Positions 35,894-45,075 of a stretch of DNA of 64,000 nucleotides are shown in pieces. The notes beneath the pieces were generated by a model, which made no database searches, was not told the DNA's origin, and was given only the letters and a program-made list of their open reading frames with translations. Where the stretch lies: the NCBI RefSeq assembly GCF_945906775.1, contig NZ_CAMDRE010000002.1, forward strand, positions 930,001 through 994,000. The letters are read 5' to 3'. The stretch is from Citrobacter sp. Marseille-Q6884. GTDB lineage: Bacteria > Pseudomonadota > Gammaproteobacteria > Enterobacterales > Enterobacteriaceae. The translations under genes and the position numbers were made by a program. The first letter of the stretch is position 1; each line of letters opens with the position of its first letter.

Positions 35894-36553
35894 ATGTATC
35901 AACATCACAACTGGCATGGTGCTCTGCTGGATTACCCGGTGAGTAAGGTGGTTTGTGTAGGCAGCAATTACGCTAACCATATTAAAGAGATGGGCAGCGT
36001 GACGCCGGAAGAACCGGTGCTGTTTATCAAACCTGAAACGGCACTGTGCGACCTGCGTCAGCCGCTGGTTATTCCGGCGGATATGGGGTCGGTTCACCAC
36101 GAAGTTGAGCTGGCGGTGCTGATTGGCGCGACCTTGCGTCAGGCGACAGAAGAACATGTACGTAAAGCGATAGCGGGATATGGCGTCGCGCTGGATCTGA
36201 CCCTGCGTGATATTCAGGGTAAAATGAAGAAGGCGGGTCAGCCCTGGGAGAAAGCGAAGGGATTTGATAACTCCTGTCCGCTGTCAGGCTTCATTCCTGT
36301 CGCGGAGTTTAATGGCGATCCGCAGAATACCCAGCTTGGTCTGACGGTAAACGGTGAAACTCGCCAGCATGGCTCAACGGCGGATATGATTCATCATATC
36401 GTTCCGTTAATTGCTTACATGAGCCGGTTCTTTACGCTTAAAGCGGGGGATGTTGTGTTGACCGGTACGCCAGAAGGCGTTGGACCGTTGCACAGCGGCG
36501 ACGAGTTGGCCATCAGTTTCCATGGTCAAACCCTTACGACCCGCGTACTGTAA
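35894..36553 (+). CDS. ycgM: YcgM, fumarylacetoacetate-hydrolase-family enzyme
   Basis: 219 residues, FAH fold: metal-binding acidic residues in VHHEVELAVLIG and ALDLTLRD, and the C-terminal GDVVLTGTPEGVGPL loop. Members of the YcgM/FAHD group act on small oxo-acids; recent work assigns oxaloacetate keto-enol tautomerase activity to this type. AGGGGAAA precedes the ATG. Same strand as ycgN. Confidence 0.9.
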   Translation: MYQHHNWHGALLDYPVSKVVCVGSNYANHIKEMGSVTPEEPVLFIKPETALCDLRQPLVIPADMGSVHHEVELAVLIGATLRQATEEHVRKAIAGYGVALDLTLRDIQGKMKKAGQPWEKAKGFDNSCPLSGFIPVAEFNGDPQNTQLGLTVNGETRQHGSTADMIHHIVPLIAYMSRFFTLKAGDVVLTGTPEGVGPLHSGDELAISFHGQTLTTRVL

Positions 36554-36630
36554 TCTCCTCTTGCCGCCTTTTCGGGCGGCAAAACTTGCATCAGCGTGCC
36601 AGAGTGGTTATAAGGTGCAACTTTATTGCA

Positions 36631-37092
36631 ATGGCGGATACCCTGATGAGCGACACACCTTTCTGGCAAAGTAAAACCCTGGATGAAATGACCGATGCCG
36701 AGTGGGAGTCATTATGCGACGGATGTGGACAATGCTGCCTGCATAAGCTGATGGATGAAGACACGGACGAAATCTACTTTACTAACGTCGCGTGCCGCCA
36801 ACTGAACATTAAAACCTGTCAGTGCCGTAACTACGAGCGTCGGTTCGAGTATGAACCTGATTGCATCAAGCTGACGCGCGACAATCTCCCAACCTTTGAA
36901 TGGTTGCCGATGACCTGCGCTTACCGTCTATTAGCGGAAGGAAAGGGATTACCTGACTGGCACCCGTTGCTCACGGGGTCTAAAGCGGCGATGCACGGTG
37001 AACGTATTTCGGTGCGCCATATTGCGGTAAAAGAATCCGAAGTGCACGACTGGCAGGACCATATCCTGAACAAACCTTCATGGGCGGACTGA
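36631..37092 (+). CDS. ycgN: YcgN, UPF0260 cysteine-cluster protein
   Basis: 153 residues. Zinc/iron-chelating cysteine pattern CDGCGQCCLHK, then CQCRNYE and further conserved Cys, typical of the YkgJ/UPF0260 family of metal-binding proteins. A start 15 codons upstream is rejected; ATG 36631 matches the E. coli length. A hairpin (GGGCGG / CCGCCC) overlaps the stop codon. Function unknown. Confidence 0.9.
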   Translation: MADTLMSDTPFWQSKTLDEMTDAEWESLCDGCGQCCLHKLMDEDTDEIYFTNVACRQLNIKTCQCRNYERRFEYEPDCIKLTRDNLPTFEWLPMTCAYRLLAEGKGLPDWHPLLTGSKAAMHGERISVRHIAVKESEVHDWQDHILNKPSWAD

Positions 37093-37114
37093 ACCGCCCA
37101 TTCAATAAAGGTAC

Positions 37115-37462
37115 TCAGGATGACGACTTTTTCGCCTGATACATCTCATCTGAGTGGTTGTCATCTTCAACCCAGAAATTAATGTTGAATTGCGCGTCAT
37201 CGCTTAATTCAACACGATGCCAGTACTGTGGTGGGCTGGTCGCGAACTGACCGGCATTAATGACCACTTTCACCTCAGGCTCTTTCGCGCCTTCATTGGC
37301 AAAGCCGAAATAGGTTACCGTTCCTTCCATCACGCAGAGTTGTCCAAAGACGCCTGCTGCTGTGTTGTGATGAGAAAGGAGCGCGGCCGGGACATTGTCT
37401 TTGGTAAAGAAGGGGGTGGAGCGTTTGATTTTCCAGTTTGCCGGGATGCGTAAGTGGGACAT
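37115..37462 (-). CDS. DUF1971 (YeaR/STM1808-type) nitrosative-stress protein
   Basis: 115 residues, a cupin-like beta-rich domain shared with E. coli YeaR and the TehB N-terminus (KRSTPFFTKDNVPAALLSHH at the start, AGQFATSPPQYWHRVE near 80-95). In Salmonella the gene at this position (STM1808) is NsrR-regulated and contributes to nitric-oxide resistance. Here a near-ideal NsrR operator lies upstream. The ATG at 37462 has AAGGAGAT seven bases before it, so an earlier in-frame ATG is rejected. Convergent with ycgN. Biochemical role unknown. Confidence 0.85.
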   Translation of the reverse strand: MSHLRIPANWKIKRSTPFFTKDNVPAALLSHHNTAAGVFGQLCVMEGTVTYFGFANEGAKEPEVKVVINAGQFATSPPQYWHRVELSDDAQFNINFWVEDDNHSDEMYQAKKSSS

Positions 37463-37476
37463 AAGACATCTCCTTG

Positions 37477-37527
37477 GTGTTGGCATCTATAAGATGTATT
37501 TAATATACATCTTATAGATGCCAACAC
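37477..37527. promoter_or_regulatory. 51-bp palindrome with NsrR operator
   Basis: Perfect 23-bp inverted repeats (37477-37499 and 37505-37527) flank TTAAT. The central 23 bp (37491-37513) is AAGATGTATTT-A-ATATACATCTT, fitting the NsrR consensus AAGATG-N-ATTT-N-AAAT-N-CATCTT at nearly every position. It lies 29 bases upstream of the DUF1971 start. Confidence 0.85.
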
Positions 37528-37543
37528 GCAACGACATCATGGC

Positions 37544-37570
37544 GAAAAAAAACGCCCCCGAAGGAGCGTT
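37544..37570 (-). terminator. Intrinsic terminator of dsbB
   Basis: Minus-strand AACGCTCC-TTCG-GGGGCGTT stem (one wobble pair) followed by a T run of seven. Confidence 0.9.
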
Positions 37571-37573
37571 CTG

Positions 37574-38104
37574 TTAGCGACCGAAGAGGTCACGTTTTTT
37601 CGGTTTAAACGGCTGTGCCAGTACGACCAGCACTGCGACAACAAGGTAAGCGGCAAAAATCCCTAACAGCCATTGCGGCATTTCCAGGGTTAAAAAAGAC
37701 CACTGACGCTCTGCACAATCACCGGATGCGACAAACACCTGCGGTAGCCATTTATCCAGCGGTAACCAGCCTGGGAAGCGCGCGGCAAAATCACAAGTCA
37801 TGAACGGTGAGGGATGAAGTTGAATCATCGTGTGCTCATACGCTAACTGCAGACCGCGCCAGGCACTGTAAATCCAGATAACCATCGCGACATAGCGCAG
37901 GGGGGTTTTTGGCGCAATGGCACCTACGAGGCCTGCACCCATCACGCCGAATAATGCGCTACGTTCGTAAATACACAACACGCAAGGTTTAAGCAGCATG
38001 ACATGCTGGAACCACAACGCAACGAGTTCCAGCGCCAGGGCGGTTAACGCCAACAATAACCATGCTCCACGACCGCGGGAGCACTGGTTTAAAAATCGCA
38101 ACAT
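37574..38104 (-). CDS. dsbB: DsbB, quinone-linked disulphide oxidoreductase
   Basis: 176 residues, four TM helices. Redox pairs C41-V-L-C44 and C104/C130 in the two periplasmic loops are intact. Position 49 is Ser where E. coli has a non-essential Cys. Re-oxidises DsbA and passes electrons to ubiquinone or menaquinone. Start at 38104 (AGGGA seven bases upstream) gives the E. coli length. Confidence 0.97.
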   Translation of the reverse strand: MLRFLNQCSRGRGAWLLLALTALALELVALWFQHVMLLKPCVLCIYERSALFGVMGAGLVGAIAPKTPLRYVAMVIWIYSAWRGLQLAYEHTMIQLHPSPFMTCDFAARFPGWLPLDKWLPQVFVASGDCAERQWSFLTLEMPQWLLGIFAAYLVVAVLVVLAQPFKPKKRDLFGR

Positions 38105-38217
38105 AATCATTTCCCTGCAACATGCGTAGAGAGCGCAGTTTAAACCAATTCACTTTATGCGCCACTAGTGACAATTGAAATATTGTGTAATTGGATAATT
38201 ATCATGCAAAAAGTCAA

Positions 38218-38239
38218 ACCGGGCAGTGATTTGCCCGGT
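38218..38239 (-). terminator. Hairpin 3' of nhaB
   Basis: ACCGGGCA / TGCCCGGT stem around six bases; on the minus strand it is followed by TTGAC and then T5. Confidence 0.7.
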
Positions 38240-38245
38240 GAATTG

Positions 38246-39790
38246 TTATGAGAGTGTAGCTAACCAGCCTATCTGGGTCATCCACTGTGTGACAGGGACC
38301 AGCGTGAACTCCACGCAAAGAAGGCCTACTAGTGTCAGAACGAGCGTATAAGGCAGCGCCATCCACACCATGCGGCCATAAGAGAGGCGAATCAATGGCG
38401 CCAGCGCAGAGGTGAGCAGGAACAGGAATGCCGCCTGGCCATTCGGTGTCGCCACGGAAGGCAGGTTGGTTCCGGTATTGATCGCCACCGCTAACAGCTC
38501 ATACTGATTCAGGCTGATTGTCCCGCTTTCCATTGCCGCTTTTGCTTCATTGATATAAATCGTCCCCACAAAGACGTTATCAGAAATAGAAGAAAGCAGA
38601 CCATTGAAGAGATAGAAAAGCGTCAGTTGCGCATGTTCAGAGGACTGTAAAACAAACTGAATAATGGGCGCAAAAAGCTGCTGATCAATGATCACGGCGA
38701 CAATTGAGAAAAATACGGTAAGCAGCGCGGTGAATGGCAGTGATTCGGTGAACGCTTTGCCAATGGCATGTTCATCGGTGACACCGGTCAACGACGTTGC
38801 CAGGATAATCACCGACAGGCCAATCAAGCCAACCTCTGCCAGGTGCAGGGCGAGGGCAATGACCAGCCATACGCCGATAATCGCCTGAATAATCAGTTTG
38901 ATTTTATCCTGGCGGGTACGCTGTTGGCGACTCTGATCGTCAAACTGTTGCAGGACTTCCCGCACCTTCTCTGGCAGCGTTTCGCCATAGCCAAACCAGC
39001 GTAATTTCTCGACCAGCACACAGGTTAACAGCCCGCAAATCAGCACCGGGACGGTGACCGGCGACATACGCAGGAAGAAGTCACCGAAATGCCAGCCCGC
39101 CGCTTTGGCGATGATCAGGTTTTGCGGTTCGCCAACCATCGTCATCACGCCACCTAACGCTGTTCCCACTCCCGCATGCATCATCAGACTGCGCAGAAAC
39201 CCACGGAACTGCTCCAGCACGGCTTTATTGTGCTGATCGATATGGCTGTCATCGAGCATATTATTGTCTTCCCCACGGGAAGAGGCGACGCGATGATAAA
39301 TGCCGTAAAAGCCTACCGCGACGCTTATCACCACGGCCACTACGGTCAAGGCATCAAGGAACGCGGATAAGAACGCCGCTGCAACACAGAAGGCCAGCGA
39401 TAGCAGCATCTTGGAGCGAATGCTGAGCAGCAGTCGGGTAAAGATGAACAGCAGCAGCTGCTTCATAAAATAGATGCCCGCGACCATGAACATCAGCAGT
39501 AATAGCACCTCAAGGTTAGCGGCAATCTCTTCACGCACATGCGTCGCGCTGGTCATGCCGATGATAACCGCTTCAATAGCCAATAATCCGCCGGGCAAGA
39601 GTGGATAGCATTTAAGCGCCATGGCCAGCGTGAAAATGAATTCAGCAACCAGCAACCAGCCTGCGACGAATGGGTTGATGAAAAATATCAGTGGGTTAAC
39701 GACTAAAAAGACGAGTAACGCGAGTTTATACCAGTCCGGTGACTGGCCTAAAAAATTGCGCCACATTGCGCGACCCCAGGAGAGCTCCAT
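38246..39790 (-). CDS. nhaB: NhaB, Na+/H+ antiporter
   Basis: 514 residues, polytopic inner-membrane protein of the ion-transporter superfamily. Conserved acidic and polar residues in SAFLDALTVVAVVISV and GVMTMVGEPQNLI regions. Exchanges Na+ for H+ and supports alkaline pH and salt homeostasis alongside NhaA. Divergent from fadR; in E. coli FadR also influences this region. Highly similar to E. coli NhaB. Confidence 0.97.
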   Translation of the reverse strand: MELSWGRAMWRNFLGQSPDWYKLALLVFLVVNPLIFFINPFVAGWLLVAEFIFTLAMALKCYPLLPGGLLAIEAVIIGMTSATHVREEIAANLEVLLLLMFMVAGIYFMKQLLLFIFTRLLLSIRSKMLLSLAFCVAAAFLSAFLDALTVVAVVISVAVGFYGIYHRVASSRGEDNNMLDDSHIDQHNKAVLEQFRGFLRSLMMHAGVGTALGGVMTMVGEPQNLIIAKAAGWHFGDFFLRMSPVTVPVLICGLLTCVLVEKLRWFGYGETLPEKVREVLQQFDDQSRQQRTRQDKIKLIIQAIIGVWLVIALALHLAEVGLIGLSVIILATSLTGVTDEHAIGKAFTESLPFTALLTVFFSIVAVIIDQQLFAPIIQFVLQSSEHAQLTLFYLFNGLLSSISDNVFVGTIYINEAKAAMESGTISLNQYELLAVAINTGTNLPSVATPNGQAAFLFLLTSALAPLIRLSYGRMVWMALPYTLVLTLVGLLCVEFTLVPVTQWMTQIGWLATLS

Positions 39791-40025
39791 GGCAATTTCC
39801 CTTACCTTTAAAAATGAAATCGTGTTTTTATGTTTGACGGCAAAGCTTAACGGGACGAATGAATGCAGGCAAGCTCTTCACGTGACTGTCGTGCTGACGG
39901 GGCGTTGGTGTTGTCCGGAAATGAAGCCTTGATCCACTTTTTCTTCATTGTGTCAGCTATCAGCCAGGTAACCCGTCTGGTATGATAACTGTAACTATGT
40001 TTTGCTGTGTAATGGAATTATCACT

Positions 40026-40745
40026 ATGGTCATTAAGGCGCAAAGCCCGGCGGGGTTCGCGGAAGAGTACATCATTGAAAGTATCTGGAATAACCGCTTC
40101 CCGCCTGGCACTATTTTGCCCGCTGAACGTGAACTCTCCGAACTCATCGGCGTTACTCGTACCACGTTACGCGAAGTATTACAGCGCCTGGCGCGAGATG
40201 GTTGGTTGACCATTCAACACGGCAAACCGACGAAGGTGAATAATTTCTGGGAAACGTCCGGGCTGAATATTCTCGAAACGCTGGCGCGTCTTGATCATGA
40301 AAGCGTCCCGCAACTGATCGATAACCTGCTGTCGGTACGTACGAATATCTCGACGATTTTTATTCGCACCGCATTCCGCCAGCACCCGGATAAAGCACAA
40401 GACGTTCTGGCAACGGCAAATGAAGTGGCGGACCATGCTGATGCCTTCGCTGATCTGGACTACAACATTTTCCGTGGTCTGGCATTTGCGTCGGGCAACC
40501 CAATTTACGGTCTGATCCTCAATGGTATGAAAGGGCTGTATACACGTATTGGCCGCCATTACTTCGCCAACCCGGAAGCCCGTAGTCTGGCACTGAGCTT
40601 CTACCGCAAGCTGTCATTACTCTGCGAGCAAGGTGCTCATGATCAGGTGTATGAAACGGTGCGCAGCTACGGTCACGAGAGTGGTGAGATTTGGCATCGT
40701 ATGCAGAAGAATCTGCCGGGCGATTTAGCCATTCAGAGCCGCTAA
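40026..40745 (+). CDS. fadR: FadR, GntR-family fatty-acid regulator
   Basis: 239 residues. N-terminal winged HTH (about 10-72, PPGTILPAERELSELIGVTRTTLREVLQRLARDG) and C-terminal acyl-CoA-binding FCD domain. Represses fad genes such as fadD in this window and activates fabA/fabB; long-chain acyl-CoA releases DNA. ATG 40026 matches E. coli; eight upstream in-frame codons are rejected. Confidence 0.97.
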   Translation: MVIKAQSPAGFAEEYIIESIWNNRFPPGTILPAERELSELIGVTRTTLREVLQRLARDGWLTIQHGKPTKVNNFWETSGLNILETLARLDHESVPQLIDNLLSVRTNISTIFIRTAFRQHPDKAQDVLATANEVADHADAFADLDYNIFRGLAFASGNPIYGLILNGMKGLYTRIGRHYFANPEARSLALSFYRKLSLLCEQGAHDQVYETVRSYGHESGEIWHRMQKNLPGDLAIQSR

Positions 40746-40746
40746 G

Positions 40747-40779
40747 AAAAACCCCTCATCCGAGGGGTTTTGTTTTTTT
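40747..40779. terminator. Bidirectional terminator between fadR and ycgB
   Basis: ACCCCTC-ATCC-GAGGGGT with A5 before and TTTGT7 after; serves both convergent genes. Confidence 0.88.
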
Positions 40780-42310
40780 ACAGACCGTTCATTCTCGCGG
40801 GGCAACGCTCCAGCAGTTCAACGCTGCCATCCTCATTCTGTTGCTCCAGCAACACATCAAATCCCCACAGCCGATGAACATGTTTCAGTACCTCTTTGCG
40901 TCCCTTATCCAGTGGAGCACGGTTGTGCGGAATATAGCGTAAGGTGAGGGAACGATCGCCACGCAGATCCACATTCCAGATCTGAATATTCGGCTCCAGG
41001 TTGCTCAGATTATATTGCGACGACAGCCGGTTGCGGATCTCGCGGTATCCCTCCTCGTTGTGAATCGCGGAAATCTCCAGATAGTTATGTCGGTCATCAT
41101 CCAGCACCGTAAACAAGCGGAAATCACGCATCACTTTGGGGGACAGGAACTGGCTGATAAAGCTCTCGTCTTTAAAATCGCGCATCGCGAAATGCAGCGT
41201 CTCCAGCCAGTCCGAACCCGCAATGTCCGGGAACCAGTATTTGTCCTCCTCGGTGGGGGACTGACAAATACGTTTGATGTCCTGGAACATCGCAAAGCCA
41301 AGCGCATAAGGGTTAATACCGCTGTACCACGGGCTGTTGTAAGGCGGCTGGAATACCACATTGGTATGGCTATGCAGAAACTCCAGCATAAAGCGCTCGG
41401 TGACTTTGCCTTCATCATAAAGGTGGTTGAGGATGGTGTAATGCCAGAAGGTTGCCCAGCCTTCGTTCATGACCTGCGTCTGTTTCTGCGGATAAAAATA
41501 CTGGCTTACTTTGCGCACGATACGCAGGACCTCACGTTGCCAGGATTCCAGCAGAGGGGCGTTTTTCTCCATGAAATAAAGCAGGTTTTCCTGTGGCTCG
41601 GAAGGATAACGCCGCGCTTCGGAAACGGTCTTTTCTTCCTCTTTCTTCGGCAGCGTGCGCCACAACATATTCACCTGACTTTGCAGATACTCCTCGCGGC
41701 TTTTCTGCCGCGCTTTCTCTTCCTGCAACGATATTTTTTGCGGGCGTTTATAGCGGTCAACGCCGTAATTCATCAGCGCATGGCAGGAGTCGAGCAGTTT
41801 TTCGACTTCATCCACGCCGTAACGCTCTTCGCACTGGGTAATATAGTTTCGCGCGAAGATCAGATAATCGACAATGGAACTGGCATCCGTCCAGCTACGG
41901 AAAAGGTAGTTATTTTTGAAGAAGGAGTTATGCCCGTAGCAGGCATGCGCCATCACCAGTGCTTGCATGGTGATGGTGTTCTCTTCCATCAGGTAAGCGA
42001 TACATGGATTGGAATTGATGACGATTTCATAGGCCAGTCCTTGCTGACCATGCTTATACAAGCGTTCGGTTTCAATAAACTTTTTGCCAAACGACCAGTG
42101 AGGATAGTTGATGGGCATCCCGACGCTGGAGTAGGCGTCCATCATCTGCTCGGAGGTGATCACCTCGATTTGATGCGGGTAGGTATCCAGCTTATAGAGT
42201 TTCGCCACGCGGTCTATTTCTGCCAGATAGACATCCAGCAGATCAAACGTCCAGTCGGGTCCATCGCTCAAACGTGTGGTGTCCTTGTTCATGGAATCAA
42301 TCGTAGCCAT
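40778..42310 (-). CDS. ycgB: YcgB, SpoVR-family protein
   Basis: 510 residues, the family length. The SpoVR core contains MEENTITMQALVMAHACYGHNSFFKNNYLF, and the motifs NEGWATFWHYTI and SPWYSGINPYALGFAMF in the middle. In E. coli it is stationary-phase (RpoS) induced and forms a module with YeaG and YeaH in nutrient stress; molecular function is unknown. Convergent with fadR and divergent from dadA. Confidence 0.94.
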   Translation of the reverse strand: MATIDSMNKDTTRLSDGPDWTFDLLDVYLAEIDRVAKLYKLDTYPHQIEVITSEQMMDAYSSVGMPINYPHWSFGKKFIETERLYKHGQQGLAYEIVINSNPCIAYLMEENTITMQALVMAHACYGHNSFFKNNYLFRSWTDASSIVDYLIFARNYITQCEERYGVDEVEKLLDSCHALMNYGVDRYKRPQKISLQEEKARQKSREEYLQSQVNMLWRTLPKKEEEKTVSEARRYPSEPQENLLYFMEKNAPLLESWQREVLRIVRKVSQYFYPQKQTQVMNEGWATFWHYTILNHLYDEGKVTERFMLEFLHSHTNVVFQPPYNSPWYSGINPYALGFAMFQDIKRICQSPTEEDKYWFPDIAGSDWLETLHFAMRDFKDESFISQFLSPKVMRDFRLFTVLDDDRHNYLEISAIHNEEGYREIRNRLSSQYNLSNLEPNIQIWNVDLRGDRSLTLRYIPHNRAPLDKGRKEVLKHVHRLWGFDVLLEQQNEDGSVELLERCPARMNGL

Positions 42311-42632
42311 TCGCGCACCCTCATTGTTGGCGGCACTCTCTGTCTGGAGTACCTCATTTCAAGCATAGAACACAGTGTTAAAAAGCGTGCTCAGGCAGAA
42401 AATTTTTCTTTGCGATATCTCGTTAGCGAGGAGTCGAAAAAGAGCATAACCACAAAATTTTATGCTGGATAAAAATAACGGGTAGCAGGAGATACCAAAC
42501 CAGAGAGTTCCCTACAACCCCCGCTATGTGTGAGATACATCACCATAAAAAAGCCATATGTTGAATAATATTTTCAACTGAGTTATCAAGATGTAATTAG
42601 ATGATTGTTCTTTTACTGTTAACGGAGTGGCT
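42311..42632. other. ycgB-dadA divergent control region
   Basis: 322 bp without a gene. It contains a clear CRP site (next entry) upstream of dadA and AT-rich sequence. dadAX is also Lrp-controlled in E. coli; no Lrp site can be called by eye. Confidence 0.5.
42529..42544 (+). promoter_or_regulatory. CRP site upstream of dadA
   Basis: TGTGA-GATACA-TCACC matches the CRP consensus at nine of ten half-site positions, about 90 bases before the dadA ATG. Confidence 0.7.
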
Positions 42633-43931
42633 ATGCGAGTTGTCATACTGGGAAGTGGTGTCGTTGGCGTGACCAGCGCCTGGTATTTAAGTCAGGCTGG
42701 ACACGAAGTCACCGTCATTGATCGTGAACCCGGTCCGGCACTGGAAACCAGTGCGGCGAACGCGGGGCAAATCTCTCCAGGCTATGCAGCACCGTGGGCA
42801 GCGCCCGGCGTACCGCTAAAAGCCATTAAGTGGATGTTCCAGCGCCATGCTCCGTTGGCCGTTCGCCTCGACGGAACACAGTTCCAGTTGAAATGGATGT
42901 GGCAAATGTTGCGTAACTGCGATACCAGTCACTACATGGAAAACAAAGGGCGCATGGTGCGTCTGGCAGAGTACAGTCGTGACTGTCTGAAAACGCTGCG
43001 TGCCACCACTGGTATCGAATATGAAGGTCGTCAGGGCGGAACGTTACAGTTGTTCCGCACCGCTCAACAGTATGAGAATGCCACGCGCGATATCGCCGTT
43101 CTGGAAGACGCTGGCGTACCGTATCAACTTCTGGAGGCTAACCGTCTGGCCGAAGTCGAACCGGCACTGGCTGAAGTGACGCACAAGCTGACCGGCGGGC
43201 TGCGTTTACCCAATGACGAAACCGGCGACTGCCAGTTGTTTACTCAGCGGCTGGCGAAAATGGCCGAGCTGGCGGGAGTGAAATTCCGCTTTAATACGCC
43301 AGTGGATAAGTTGCTGAGCGAAGGCGAGCAGATTTATGGCGTGCAGTGTGGTGATGAAATCATTAAAGCCGACGCTTATGTGATGGCTTTTGGATCTTAC
43401 TCGACGGCCATGCTGAAAGGGATTGTGGATATCCCGGTTTATCCGCTTAAAGGCTATTCGCTGACGATTCCGGTCGCGCAAGATGACGGGGCGCCCGTTT
43501 CCACTATTCTTGATGAAACCTACAAAATTGCGATTACCCGCTTCGACAACCGAATTCGCGTCGGCGGCATGGCCGAAATTGTGGGCTTCAATACGGAGTT
43601 ATTACAGCCGCGTCGTGAAACGCTGGAGATGGTCGTGCGCGATCTCTTCCCGCGTGGTGGTCACGTGGAACAGGCTACCTTCTGGACCGGGCTGCGTCCG
43701 ATGACGCCTGACGGTACGCCAGTGGTGGGAAGAACCCGCTTTAAGAATCTCCTGCTGAATACCGGTCACGGCACGCTGGGCTGGACTATGGCCTGTGGCT
43801 CAGGCCAGTTACTGAGCGATATTCTTTCTGGACGCACGCCGGCAATACCTTACGAAGACCTGAGCGTGGCGCGTTACAGCCCGGGATTTACCCCATCACG
43901 TCCACGGCATTTACATGGCGCACATAACTGA
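42633..43931 (+). CDS. dadA: DadA, D-amino-acid dehydrogenase
   Basis: 432 residues. N-terminal FAD-binding Rossmann motif VVILGSGVVGVTSAWYL (GxGxxG) and a DAO-family substrate domain; C-terminal GHGTLGWTMACGSG. Oxidises D-alanine and other D-amino acids to keto acids, donating electrons to the respiratory chain at the inner membrane. ATG 42633 has GGAG five bases upstream; the preceding in-frame GTG is rejected. Operon with dadX. Confidence 0.97.
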   Translation: MRVVILGSGVVGVTSAWYLSQAGHEVTVIDREPGPALETSAANAGQISPGYAAPWAAPGVPLKAIKWMFQRHAPLAVRLDGTQFQLKWMWQMLRNCDTSHYMENKGRMVRLAEYSRDCLKTLRATTGIEYEGRQGGTLQLFRTAQQYENATRDIAVLEDAGVPYQLLEANRLAEVEPALAEVTHKLTGGLRLPNDETGDCQLFTQRLAKMAELAGVKFRFNTPVDKLLSEGEQIYGVQCGDEIIKADAYVMAFGSYSTAMLKGIVDIPVYPLKGYSLTIPVAQDDGAPVSTILDETYKIAITRFDNRIRVGGMAEIVGFNTELLQPRRETLEMVVRDLFPRGGHVEQATFWTGLRPMTPDGTPVVGRTRFKNLLLNTGHGTLGWTMACGSGQLLSDILSGRTPAIPYEDLSVARYSPGFTPSRPRHLHGAHN

Positions 43932-43943
43932 TAAGGACGCGAG

Positions 43944-45014
43944 ATGACCCGCCCGATACTGGCCAGCATTGACCTGCAGGCGTTGAAACAAAACTTAGGC
44001 ATTGCGCGCCAGGCGGCACCCAACGCCCGCGTCTGGTCGGTGGTTAAAGCCAATGCGTACGGACACGGTATAGAACGCGTCTGGAATGCGCTGGGCACCA
44101 CCGACGGTTTCGCCATGCTTAATCTTGAAGAGGCGATCACCCTGCGTGAGCGGGGATGGAAAGGCCCGATTTTAATGCTGGAGGGCTTTTTCCACGCCGA
44201 AGACCTGACCGTCTACGATACCTGGCGTCTGACCACCTGCGTGCACAGCAACTGGCAACTGAAAGCGCTGCAAAACGCGCGTCTGAAAGCGCCGCTCGAT
44301 GTTTACCTGAAGGTGAACAGCGGCATGAACCGACTGGGTTTTTTACCGGAGCGGGTCTCGACGGTCTGGCAACAGTTGCGGGCGATGCCTAACGTCGGGC
44401 AAATGACGTTGATGTCGCATTTTGCCGATGCGGAACACCCGGATGGCATTCAGGAGGCGATGACGCGCATTGAACAGGCTGCGGAAGGGCTGGAGTGTAA
44501 ACGTTCGTTATCAAATTCAGCCGCGACGCTCTGGCACCCTGAAGCGCATTTTGACTGGGTGCGCCCGGGCATTATTTTGTACGGCGCATCGCCATCGGGA
44601 CAATGGCGTGATATCGCCAATACGGGGCTAAAACCGGTGATGTCGCTGAACAGCGAGATCATCGGCGTGCAAACGCTGAAAGCCGGTGACCGGGTCGGTT
44701 ACGGTGGTCGCTATACTGCCCGTGGCGAGCAGCGGATTGGGATTGTGGCGACCGGTTATGCAGACGGTTATCCGCGCCATGCACCCAGCGGCACGCCCGT
44801 GCTGGTGGACGGTGTTCGAACCGGTACCGTCGGGACCGTATCAATGGACATGCTGGCCGTTGATCTGACGCCATGCCCGCAGGCCGGCATTGGCACCCCG
44901 GTGGAGCTGTGGGGGAAAGAGATTAAAATTGATGATGTGGCTGCAGCAGCCGGAACGGTGGGCTACGAATTAATGTGTTCGCTGGCACTGCGCGTGCCAG
45001 TCGTGACGGTGTAA
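43944..45014 (+). CDS. dadX: DadX, catabolic alanine racemase
   Basis: 356 residues. PLP-binding Lys35 in SVVKANAYGHG, then an alpha/beta barrel and a C-terminal beta-domain with the catalytic Tyr in RVGYGGRYTARG. Converts L-alanine to D-alanine for oxidation by DadA. 12 bp after dadA. Confidence 0.97.
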   Translation: MTRPILASIDLQALKQNLGIARQAAPNARVWSVVKANAYGHGIERVWNALGTTDGFAMLNLEEAITLRERGWKGPILMLEGFFHAEDLTVYDTWRLTTCVHSNWQLKALQNARLKAPLDVYLKVNSGMNRLGFLPERVSTVWQQLRAMPNVGQMTLMSHFADAEHPDGIQEAMTRIEQAAEGLECKRSLSNSAATLWHPEAHFDWVRPGIILYGASPSGQWRDIANTGLKPVMSLNSEIIGVQTLKAGDRVGYGGRYTARGEQRIGIVATGYADGYPRHAPSGTPVLVDGVRTGTVGTVSMDMLAVDLTPCPQAGIGTPVELWGKEIKIDDVAAAAGTVGYELMCSLALRVPVVTV

Positions 45015-45034
45015 CTTTTACCGTATCCTATATC

Positions 45035-45062
45035 GCCGGGTAAGGCACAGCCGTTACCCGGC
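45035..45062. repeat. REP-like palindrome between dadX and cvrA
   Basis: GCCGGGTAA-GGC-ACA-GCC-G-TTACCCGGC, an interrupted palindrome of the enteric REP/BIME type, placed between the convergent genes and likely acting as a 3' stabiliser. A single copy. Confidence 0.6.
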
Positions 45063-45075
45063 AACCCTCGCCGCG

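Noticed and set aside
36561..36582. TTGCCGCC/GGCGGCAA hairpin between ycgM and ycgN as a terminator
   Set aside because: Followed by A-rich sequence, not T; may be an attenuating stem only.
37081..37100. GGGCGG/CCGCCC hairpin over the ycgN stop as a terminator
   Set aside because: No T run follows and the stem overlaps the stop codon; termination cannot be claimed.
41015..42472. 485-codon open frame on the plus strand opposite ycgB
   Set aside because: It lies wholly antisense to a well-conserved SpoVR gene, has no ribosome site and its translation resembles no protein family; it is a frame shadow.
45035..45062. Possible CRISPR-like repeat
   Set aside because: A single palindrome without spacers or further copies; a REP-type element explains it.
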